This document shows positions 1-6,363 of a stretch of 12,221 bases of DNA, in pieces (positions within the stretch are counted from its first letter, which is position 1; each line of letters opens with the position of its first letter). A program made the position numbers and the translations under genes. The notes under the pieces are model-generated. The model saw only the letters and a list, made by a program, of their open reading frames with translations, had not been told where the DNA came from and did no database searches. Source of the stretch: Candidatus Nomurabacteria bacterium. Its GTDB lineage: Bacteria; Patescibacteriota; Minisyncoccia; Phycocordibacterales; CSBR16-119. The DNA is taken from positions 1 to 12,221 of the forward strand of contig SKGB01000028.1 in the NCBI GenBank assembly GCA_007117675.1, written 5' to 3'.

Positions 1-118
1 CAAAAAATCGACTAGAAACTGAACAGATTGCTAAAGAAAATGCTACACAACTAGGAATTGATCATGCGATAAATACAAAAAATCGACTAGAAACTGAAAA
101 GATTACTAAAGAGAACGA
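1..118 (+). repeat. 75-bp in-frame direct repeat
   Basis: Bases 1-23 are identical to bases 76-98 (offset 75 = 25 codons), and the similarity continues with substitutions to about 43/118. The period keeps the reading frame. The left copy starts at the window edge, so further copies may lie upstream. This is a tandem repeat of a coiled-coil segment, not a CRISPR array. Confidence 0.8.
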
Positions 119-443
119 TTTTCAAACAGCACAAAATAATGTAGTAACACATCAGGCGACGATGGCTGACGCGGAGCAAGCTGTTACGGATGCAAAAAAC
201 GACCTTGCTACGATAGATGGTTTGATTAAAAATATCGAAAATCAATATCTTAATGAAAAGAATGCCGTTTCTCAAGCCCAGTCTGTTGCCACTGCGGTAA
301 AACGAAAACTAGAAGATAACAATAAGGAAATTTTAAAAAAATATGCAGGTCATCTTGATGCTTTTGGTGATGTTACAAACCCTCTTAATCACCAAATCCC
401 CTCAAACAGAGCCGCCGCTGAAAATATTAGAAATAAATCTTAG
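1..443 (+). CDS. Coiled-coil repeat protein, 3' end only
   Basis: The reading frame is open from base 3 to the TAG at 441-443 and has no start inside the window that must be the true one, so this is the C-terminal part (about 146 residues) of a longer protein. It is rich in K, E, N, Q and A with heptad-like spacing, which suggests a long coiled coil. Two copies of a 25-residue unit beginning KNRLETE(Q/K)I(A/T)KEN are seen, encoded by a 75-bp direct repeat. The last 35 residues (from about YAGHLDAFGD) are less helical and contain prolines. The ATG at 162 is internal to the repeat protein and is not needed as a start. The stop lies 7 bases before the next gene, so the two are probably co-transcribed. 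I do not recognise the family. A structural or surface coiled-coil protein belonging to the secretion cluster is possible but unproven. Confidence 0.7.
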   Translation, partial: KNRLETEQIAKENATQLGIDHAINTKNRLETEKITKENDFQTAQNNVVTHQATMADAEQAVTDAKNDLATIDGLIKNIENQYLNEKNAVSQAQSVATAVKRKLEDNNKEILKKYAGHLDAFGDVTNPLNHQIPSNRAAAENIRNKS

Positions 444-450
444 TTAGCGT

Positions 451-1239
451 ATGGTTAATGAGTCGCTTTATAACACAATACAAGAACACATGAAAAAACT
501 ACCCGAAGGGGTAAGGTCGGCTATTCACGCATCAGACTGGGAACGAAAGATCCTAACCATCGGTCGTCGATACGGACTTCATGTTGACCAGCTCGAGGTT
601 TTGCAAACAGAGCTTTCTTTGGCGGTGCTTGGCCTTTCAAGTCGAGAAGAGTTTGTGAAAGAAACAATGAAAGAAGCTCACATACCAAGTGAGACCATGG
701 TAAAACTTGTGTCCGACATTAACACAGAAATCTTTGAGCCCATTCGTGTTCATTTGCATGAAAATCTTGAACCAGAACAAAACACCATTTCAGAAATAGA
801 TGACAACGCAGATGAGTTACATGACGAAGAAAAGGCAACTCTTGAAAAACACGGTATCGAGCTTGACACAAACGAACCAAGACCTCTTTCTCAGTCTGAA
901 ATGTTTCAAAAAAGAGAATATGAAAAACAAGAGACGAGCTCTGAAACAAAAAACACAGGCGTGGAAGAAAAAAGTTTTTCACAAAACTCTCAAGAAACAA
1001 AAAAGAAACCGATGGTGAAATCTTTTTCTGATTTGCTCGAAGATGACTCAAATGTTTCGTTTCAGTCTCAGAATGAAGATTCTTCTTCTGTGAAAGCACT
1101 TGAATACACAGAACAAGAAGGGTATACACCAGAAGACGTGAGCCACCTTGGACCTTACGAACCTCAAAACACTCAAGGTTCTACCTCTAAAAAAGATGTT
1201 TCTTATAGTGTTGACCCGTATCGGGAGCCTGTCGAATAG
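451..1239 (+). CDS. Unknown protein: helical N-domain plus disordered tail
   Basis: This is a 262-residue protein of a family I cannot name. Residues 1-105 are predicted helical and look like a folded domain (motifs LPEGVRSAIHASDWERKI, YGLHVDQLEVLQTEL, then an amphipathic helix ending EIFEPIRVHL). From about residue 106 to the end the sequence is rich in E, S, K, Q and D with few hydrophobics, and is probably disordered apart from a short FSDLLEDD motif near residue 193. There is no signal peptide or membrane segment, so it should be cytoplasmic. It lies directly upstream of the PrgI/VirB4 genes and ends 55 bases before them, which suggests a role linked to that machine; its tail resembles in style those of VirB4 and of the 4559 protein. 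No Shine-Dalgarno motif precedes the ATG. Confidence 0.75.
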   Translation: MVNESLYNTIQEHMKKLPEGVRSAIHASDWERKILTIGRRYGLHVDQLEVLQTELSLAVLGLSSREEFVKETMKEAHIPSETMVKLVSDINTEIFEPIRVHLHENLEPEQNTISEIDDNADELHDEEKATLEKHGIELDTNEPRPLSQSEMFQKREYEKQETSSETKNTGVEEKSFSQNSQETKKKPMVKSFSDLLEDDSNVSFQSQNEDSSSVKALEYTEQEGYTPEDVSHLGPYEPQNTQGSTSKKDVSYSVDPYREPVE

Positions 1240-1278
1240 TGTAATACACATCTTCCAATGTTTCTTGTGACGATAAGC

Positions 1279-1287
1279 TGATATAAT
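1279..1287 (+). promoter_or_regulatory. Extended -10 promoter of the prgI operon, leaderless
   Basis: TG-A-TATAAT is a perfect extended -10 element (TATAAT at 1282-1287). The prgI ATG at 1295 begins 7 bases after it, which is where transcription would start, so the mRNA would have essentially no leader. No good -35 is seen at 16-18 bp, as is usual for extended -10 promoters. The same geometry recurs before the gene at 4559. Confidence 0.7.
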
Positions 1288-1294
1288 AAACAAT

Positions 1295-1711
1295 ATGCAG
1301 TTTGTTATTCCGCAATTTCTTGATGTTGAAGATAAAATTATCGGACCGCTTACCTTTAAGCAGTTTATTTATCTTGCGGGTGGGGGAGGTTTAGCCTTTT
1401 CTGCTTTTCGCTTACTGCCCCTTATTATCGGTGTGCCGATTGCGCTGGTTGTGGTTGTTCTTGCGGGTATGCTCGCTTTTTACAAAGTAAACGGAAAACC
1501 TTTTGTGACAACATTTCAATCTTTTTTGAGTTTTGTGTTTCAGTCAAAGTTATATATTTGGAAAAAACAACCCAAAAAAGAAGTCAAAAAAGAAACTACA
1601 AAAGCTCCAGCCGAAACAATGCAAAGCTCAATACCTCGCTTGTCTGAATCACAGCTTTCTGACCTTTCTTGGAGTTTGGATATTTTGGATATGAAACAAA
1701 AAGACACATAA
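1295..1711 (+). CDS. prgI: PrgI family inner-membrane protein of a T4SS
   Basis: This 138-residue protein has the PrgI-family layout. A short N-terminal segment (FVIPQFLDVEDKIIGPLTFKQ) leads into two adjacent hydrophobic helices at about residues 24-44 and 46-65, then a short FxxxFxSFLSFVF segment and a soluble lysine-rich C-tail. The tail ends in a conserved-looking LSDLSWSLDI motif. PrgI proteins are encoded next to VirB4-type ATPases in Gram-positive conjugation systems and in Patescibacteria and are thought to play a VirB3-like role, tethering the ATPase to the membrane. The gene is followed after 4 bases by the TraC-like gene, so they are one operon. The start is supported by its fixed 7-base distance from a perfect TGATATAAT. 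Confidence 0.88.
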   Translation: MQFVIPQFLDVEDKIIGPLTFKQFIYLAGGGGLAFSAFRLLPLIIGVPIALVVVVLAGMLAFYKVNGKPFVTTFQSFLSFVFQSKLYIWKKQPKKEVKKETTKAPAETMQSSIPRLSESQLSDLSWSLDILDMKQKDT

Positions 1712-1715
1712 TACT

Positions 1716-2345
1716 ATGCCTAATAATTCACAAAATTTTGTTCCAATACAAGAAATACAAAATGGTATTATCGTATTAAAAAACGGTTCTCTGAGAGCTG
1801 TTTTGATGGCGTCTTCAATTAACCTCGGTCTTAAATCTGCTGAGGAACAGGAGGCTGTGTTGATGCAATTCCAAAACTTTCTGAATACTTTGGATTTCTC
1901 AACTCAAATTGTCATCCAATCTCGAAAAAGAAATATCAAACCCTATTTGGCGCTTTTGGAGGAAAAAATGAAAATACAAACAGAGCCCCTCCTTAAAATT
2001 CAAACACGAGAATATATTGAATTTATACGAAAGTTTATGGAAATAAATGACATTATGACAAAGCATTTTTTTGTGGTGGTGCCGTATGATGGTGGGGTTG
2101 TTGATTCTGGTGGTATTCTAGATAGGGTGTTGCCAACATCTGGTAAGAGCTCGCAAAAAACAGACCAAGACGAGTTTAAAAAACAAAGAAATCAACTCGA
2201 GCAAAGAATTGCAATTATTCAGCAGGGATTGAAACGCGTAGGTGTTCGAGCAGTGTTACTTGAGACTCCTCAGGTTGTTGAGCTTTTCTTTAAAACATTT
2301 AATCCGGGAGAAGGTGAGAGTAGTGATAAATTAGAGCAAAATTAA
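1716..2345 (+). CDS. TraC-like N-terminal domain protein, detached piece of VirB4/TraC
   Basis: This is a 209-residue soluble protein. Its first half (VPIQEIQNGIIVLKNGSLRAVL, SSINLGLKSAEEQEAVL, FLNTLDFSTQIVIQSRK) matches the start of TraC/VirB4-type conjugation ATPases. The end (IAIIQQGLKRVGVRAVLLETPQVVELFFKTFNP) also follows the classic N-domain pattern. There is no Walker A or B motif, so it cannot hydrolyse ATP itself. It lies between prgI (4-base gap) and the VirB4 ATPase (2-base gap). The natural reading is that the N-terminal domain, which in VirB4/TraC contacts the membrane partners, is made here as a separate subunit. A short charged linker at about residues 138-155 separates the halves. 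No Shine-Dalgarno is visible, so translation may be coupled to the preceding gene. Confidence 0.85.
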   Translation: MPNNSQNFVPIQEIQNGIIVLKNGSLRAVLMASSINLGLKSAEEQEAVLMQFQNFLNTLDFSTQIVIQSRKRNIKPYLALLEEKMKIQTEPLLKIQTREYIEFIRKFMEINDIMTKHFFVVVPYDGGVVDSGGILDRVLPTSGKSSQKTDQDEFKKQRNQLEQRIAIIQQGLKRVGVRAVLLETPQVVELFFKTFNPGEGESSDKLEQN

Positions 2346-2347
2346 TT

Positions 2348-4486
2348 ATGGGTTTATTTGACTTTCTTAATTTCAAAAAAGGTTCTGACGCAAGCAAACA
2401 AATCTTGCCTGTTTTGCCTTCCGAAATTTACAAAGCTGCTGAACTTGAACTTCAGGATGTGATTGCTCCAGGGGCCTTAGAGATATCATCCAAAAACTTA
2501 AATTTGGGTGATAAAATATCTCGAACTTATTTTGTGATATCCTATCCTCGAACACTCAGCGACAACTGGTTTACTCCTATTATCAATCTGGACAAGATTT
2601 TTGATGTGTCAATGCATATTCACCCTATTGATACCGTAAAGGTTTTGCGTCAGTTTCAAAGAAAGGTTGCGGAGGTGCAGAGTCAGATAAACGAAAGAGA
2701 AGCAAAGGGTTTGGTTCGAGATCCAAAGCTTGACGCCGCATATAATGATCTTGAAAGTTTGCGTGATAATTTACAGCAAGCGCAAGAAAAAATGTTTGAT
2801 TTTGGTTTGTATATCACTATATATGCTGACAATTTTGACGAGCTCGCAAAAACAGAGACAGAGATAACTTCAATTTTAGAATCAAAAATGGTGTATATTA
2901 AACCTGCATTATTTCAACAAGAGCAAGGTTTCAAAAGTGTTATCCCAACAGGAAATGATTTTCTTGCGGTTCACCAAAAACTCAATTCGCAACCCCTTTC
3001 AAGTATATTCCCCTTTGTTTCTTTTGATCTTTCTTCAAACAACGGTATTTTGTATGGTGTCAATCGTCAAAATTCAAGCCTCATTCTTTTTGACCGTTTT
3101 AGTCTAGAAAACTACAACTCCGTAACTTTTGCTAAGTCAGGTTCTGGTAAGTCGTACGCTACAAAACTTGAAATTCTAAGAACCATGATGTTTGACGCCG
3201 ATGTTATTGTGATTGACCCAGAACGCGAATATGAATACTTGGCCGAAGCTGTCGGTGGGCGATATTTTAACATTGCGCTTTCTTCAGACCACCATATCAA
3301 TCCTTTTGACTTGCCAATACCAGGGGATGATGAAACAGGAGCTGATGTTTTGCGTCAAAACACTATTGAGCTTGTGGGGATGTTTCGAATTATGTTAGGT
3401 GGGCTTACTCCCGAAGAGGATTCTGTTATTGACCGGGCGATTTCTGAAACATATGCAATGAAAGATATTACTCCTGACTCAGACTTTACTTCAATAGAAC
3501 CTCCTTTATTGTCCGACTTTGAGCTGGTATTGTCTGGCATGGAAGGAAGTGAAAGTATTTTGTCTCGATTGAGAAAGTATACACAGGGTACATGGAAAAA
3601 TTTTATCAACCAACCAACAAATGTTGATATCAATAAAAAACTTGTTGTTTTTTCTGTGAGAGATATGGAAGATGACCTTAAGCCTGTTGCGATGTATATT
3701 GTAACCCACTTCATTTGGAATGCTGTTCGAAAAAGACTTAAAAAAAGACTACTTGTTGTTGATGAGGCATGGTGGATGATGAAATCTCCTGACACAGCAA
3801 GCTTTTTGTATGGAATTGCCAAGCGAGGAAGAAAATACTATCTTGGTCTTTCCACTATAACCCAAGACGTAAATGATTTTATGAATTCAGAATATGGACC
3901 GGCTATTGTGACAAACTCGTCTATGCAACTTTTGCTCAAGCAGTCCGTGTCGAGCGCAGATGTGTTGCAGGAAGTTTTCAACCTAACTGATGAGGAAAAA
4001 TATCTTCTACTTGAGTCAAGTGTGGGTGAGGGTATTTTCTTTGCAGGACTTAAACATGTTGCTATAAAAATCATTGCGTCGTATACCGAAGACCAGATTA
4101 TTACCTCAGACCCTTCTCAGGTGCTTGCGGTACAGCAAGCAAAAAAAGATTTGCAAGAACAGATAAAACTTGATACTGATATGCGAAAAGAAGAGATAGG
4201 CCGAGCAATGGGTGACGAAAACGAGAAAAAAGAGCAAGAAGAAAAAGAGATGCAAGCTGACTCTTCTAAAGATGAAGAAGTGGTGTATGCAGATGATGAT
4301 AAAAAAACAAAAACAGAAGATGTTTCTGAAACAAGCTCCGTAGAGAGTTTTGATAAGGAATCTATCCCAGACACAAACAAAGAACAGAAAACAAACATCA
4401 ACGAAAGCTCAGACTCTGTTGATGTTGAACACCAAACTCTTGATTCTGAATTGGAGGAATTGGAAAACATGTTTAATAAATTATAA
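2348..4486 (+). CDS. virB4: VirB4/TraC-type secretion ATPase
   Basis: This 712-residue AAA-type ATPase would power a type IV secretion or pilus-like machine from the cytoplasmic face of the membrane. Residues 1-245 carry the remaining part of the N-terminal TraC-like region, including a coiled-coil insertion at about 100-150. The motor domain follows: Walker A AKSGSGKS at 262-269 (Lys268), IDPEREYEYL from about 289, Walker B LLVVDEAWW from 468 (Asp472, Glu473), and the TQD sensor-type motif with Gln506 and Asp507. All residues expected for ATP hydrolysis are present. Residues from about 598 onward form a highly charged, probably disordered tail that ends in a short acidic helix (SELEELENMF). 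VirB4 proteins usually have the whole N-domain in the same chain; here part of it sits in the gene just upstream. The operon ends at the hairpin that overlaps the stop codon. Confidence 0.95.
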   Translation: MGLFDFLNFKKGSDASKQILPVLPSEIYKAAELELQDVIAPGALEISSKNLNLGDKISRTYFVISYPRTLSDNWFTPIINLDKIFDVSMHIHPIDTVKVLRQFQRKVAEVQSQINEREAKGLVRDPKLDAAYNDLESLRDNLQQAQEKMFDFGLYITIYADNFDELAKTETEITSILESKMVYIKPALFQQEQGFKSVIPTGNDFLAVHQKLNSQPLSSIFPFVSFDLSSNNGILYGVNRQNSSLILFDRFSLENYNSVTFAKSGSGKSYATKLEILRTMMFDADVIVIDPEREYEYLAEAVGGRYFNIALSSDHHINPFDLPIPGDDETGADVLRQNTIELVGMFRIMLGGLTPEEDSVIDRAISETYAMKDITPDSDFTSIEPPLLSDFELVLSGMEGSESILSRLRKYTQGTWKNFINQPTNVDINKKLVVFSVRDMEDDLKPVAMYIVTHFIWNAVRKRLKKRLLVVDEAWWMMKSPDTASFLYGIAKRGRKYYLGLSTITQDVNDFMNSEYGPAIVTNSSMQLLLKQSVSSADVLQEVFNLTDEEKYLLLESSVGEGIFFAGLKHVAIKIIASYTEDQIITSDPSQVLAVQQAKKDLQEQIKLDTDMRKEEIGRAMGDENEKKEQEEKEMQADSSKDEEVVYADDDKKTKTEDVSETSSVESFDKESIPDTNKEQKTNINESSDSVDVEHQTLDSELEELENMFNKL

Positions 4487-4508
4487 AAACCACACTCGTG
4501 TGGTTTTT
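4485..4508 (+). terminator. Rho-independent terminator after virB4
   Basis: AAAAACCACAC at 4485-4495 pairs perfectly with GTGTGGTTTTT at 4498-4508, giving an 11-bp stem with a tiny loop. It has U-runs on both strands and so could work in both directions. It overlaps the TAA of the ATPase gene and separates the ATPase operon from the next unit. Confidence 0.88.
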
Positions 4509-4542
4509 ATGTGCAAAACACAGCTCACAATATTGTATTACC

Positions 4543-4551
4543 TGATATAAT
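4543..4551 (+). promoter_or_regulatory. Extended -10 promoter, leaderless, for the 4559 unit
   Basis: TG-A-TATAAT has TATAAT at 4546-4551 and is followed 7 bases later by the ATG at 4559, the same spacing as at prgI. It lies just downstream of a terminator, as expected for a fresh transcription unit. No convincing -35 is seen. Confidence 0.7.
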
Positions 4552-4558
4552 ATAAATA

Positions 4559-5383
4559 ATGAGCGATACTAACACAAATCTACAACAAAATAATATAAGC
4601 GCACAACCGTTTAATGCTAGTCCTCAGCAAAACAATACAAACCCGGCGCAGGGTGGCCTAAACACATCTTCTGCTACTGACTCAGGCGCTTCACAAAATG
4701 AAGGTATTTTTGGTAGTTTCAACCTCAACCAAACACAAGAAAATAAAATCGACAATACGGTTGTTGAAAATCAAAAAGTATCTTCTGATCAAAACCCTCA
4801 AACAACAGAAAACAATATTCAAAAAGAAAAAGCAAATGAAATTGAAGAGTTAAAAAATTTTGGTGTAGATGTTTTGGATGAAGAAAAGAGACAATCAGAG
4901 TCTAACTTTTTTTCTGCAAAAAAAGAGACTCCCAAAAAAAGCTTTTTTGACAAACCTATAGTTATCGGTGAAAACAACAATACTCAAGACTCTTCTACAC
5001 CCGACTCTCCCACTGAAGATGTAAAGAAAAAAGAAGAAATACAAAATCCTGTTGATACCAAAGATTTAGAAAAAGATTTTAGTGACACCTTTACCTCTAT
5101 TGAATCTCACGAAGAACATGTTGGTTCTCTTGAAAGTGAAGAACGTCGACTCAAAGACCTCCACCAAAAGCTCAAGAAAAAAGCAGAAGACAAAAAACAC
5201 CTAGTGAAGCAAAAACTAGAGCAACTCAAAAAAGAAAAAGAAATGCTTGGAAAAGAGCTGGAAGCTATCAAAGAATTAGAACAAACAGCAAGTCAGATAG
5301 AGCAAAAACTTCAAACCATTCACCAGATTGATACAGAGCTTGATTCTATAGAAGACAAAGCTCGCCAAGAATTAGATCAGTAG
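4559..5383 (+). CDS. Disordered / coiled-coil protein of unknown function
   Basis: This 274-residue cytoplasmic-type protein has no signal peptide or membrane helix. Residues 1-80 are low complexity, rich in N, Q, T and S. A middle part (about 80-185) is charged, with short recurring motifs such as FFSAKKETPKKSFFDKP. Residues from about 190 to 272 form a strong coiled coil (LESEERRLKDLHQKLKKK and onward, with leucine/isoleucine heptads). I cannot assign a family. Its place between the ATPase operon and genes for exported pilin-like proteins suggests a scaffold or assembly role, which is inference. The ATG is fixed by the leaderless promoter geometry. The next gene starts 19 bases after the stop. 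Confidence 0.75.
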   Translation: MSDTNTNLQQNNISAQPFNASPQQNNTNPAQGGLNTSSATDSGASQNEGIFGSFNLNQTQENKIDNTVVENQKVSSDQNPQTTENNIQKEKANEIEELKNFGVDVLDEEKRQSESNFFSAKKETPKKSFFDKPIVIGENNNTQDSSTPDSPTEDVKKKEEIQNPVDTKDLEKDFSDTFTSIESHEEHVGSLESEERRLKDLHQKLKKKAEDKKHLVKQKLEQLKKEKEMLGKELEAIKELEQTASQIEQKLQTIHQIDTELDSIEDKARQELDQ

Positions 5384-5402
5384 TTGTTGTGGTAAAGATT
5401 GT

Positions 5403-6359
5403 ATGAATATTTCAAAAACCTTTACAATTTTATATATAAGCATATGTATGTTTTTCGTTTCTGCGAGCGGGGTTTTTGCTGTTAGTGTATCCATTACTCA
5501 AAACCCACGATTTGTTGATGTGGGAGAGAGTGTTGTTTTTACGGTTTCTAGTCCGTTTATTAATACACAGACTTCTTTGATTCGCTGGTATCAAGATGGC
5601 TCATTGGTTCTTGAGGGTTTAGGTAAAAACTCATTTTCTATTCCAAGTGTAGAGGGTGGTGTTAAGGTTGATGTTGAGGTGGCGGAAGCTAATTCGACTC
5701 AGATTTTAAAAAACTCAATCACTGTTCAGACAGACACTCTTGATTTATTGTGGGAGTCTCCAACATCTTACACACCCCCTTTTTATAAAGGTAAGTCTTT
5801 GCCTAATATTGACTCTACTGTAGATGTGACAGCTATTGTGCCAGGGAAAAATCCCGAATCACTACTTTTTTCTTGGGAAAAAGATTTTACGAATAGTTTG
5901 GGTGCTAATGGTTTAGGCCGTGATAATTTTTCGTATAGAGTTTCGGTTTTCGATGATTTTAACTCGATCTCTGTTCGTGCTACAAGTATAGATAATGTAT
6001 TCACTTCAGAAAAAGTAAAACAAATAAACTATGTTCAACCCAAGGTTTTGTTTTATAGGTATAATTCCTCATTAGGAACTTTGTTTAATCGTGCTTTGTT
6101 AAATAATACAAGGTTTGCTCAGTCTAGTACTCAAAGTATTGAAGCTGTGCCTTTTTATGCGTCAATTGATTCTATAAATGATTCAGGGTTTAGTATGGAT
6201 TGGAAGGTGGGTAGTGTGGCTGTTGAAAAACAAAATCCTCAAAACAGACTTCGTTTTTCAGTTCCTACACGCTCTGGCGAGTCAATAATATCTGTAAGTG
6301 TTGATCATGAAAATAGAAAATATCATGATGGTGTTATTAATTTACGAATATCTTATTAA
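5403..6359 (+). CDS. Secreted Ig-like repeat protein
   Basis: This 318-residue exported protein starts with a signal peptide: a hydrophobic stretch at about 7-25 and a probable cleavage after VFA at residue 26. The mature part is beta-rich and made of about three Ig-like units. Each has a core Trp followed by a charged turn and a Gly/Phe-Ser strand: RW62YQDG with GLGKNSFS at 72-79, SW158EKD with GLGRDNFS at 170-177, and DW267KVG with LRFSV. The first two copies are clearly related, the third less so. The first domain opens like a bacterial Ig/PKD-type fold (ITQNPRFVDVGESVVFTVSS). There are no cysteines in the mature part and no anchor at the C terminus, so it is probably released or held by partners. 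It is 4 bases upstream of the pilin-like gene and is probably an extracytoplasmic part of the same machine or an adhesin. Confidence 0.82.
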   Translation: MNISKTFTILYISICMFFVSASGVFAVSVSITQNPRFVDVGESVVFTVSSPFINTQTSLIRWYQDGSLVLEGLGKNSFSIPSVEGGVKVDVEVAEANSTQILKNSITVQTDTLDLLWESPTSYTPPFYKGKSLPNIDSTVDVTAIVPGKNPESLLFSWEKDFTNSLGANGLGRDNFSYRVSVFDDFNSISVRATSIDNVFTSEKVKQINYVQPKVLFYRYNSSLGTLFNRALLNNTRFAQSSTQSIEAVPFYASIDSINDSGFSMDWKVGSVAVEKQNPQNRLRFSVPTRSGESIISVSVDHENRKYHDGVINLRISY

Positions 6360-6363
6360 ATAA

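Noticed and set aside
1..118. CRISPR array
   Set aside because: The repeats are adjacent, keep the reading frame at 25 codons, and encode a coiled coil; there are no spacers.
162..443. A complete 93-residue gene starting at the ATG at 162
   Set aside because: The same frame is open to the left edge and includes the matching coiled-coil repeat, so the ATG is internal.
719..1129. 136-codon minus-strand frame opposite the 451-1239 gene
   Set aside because: It has no start signal, is antisense to a co-directional gene and has no recognisable domain.
3355..4470. Long minus-strand open frames opposite the VirB4 gene (3355-3822, 3838-4074, 4117-4470)
   Set aside because: They lie antisense to a clear ATPase gene, have low-complexity Ser-rich products reflecting the complementary strand, and show no promoter or domain.
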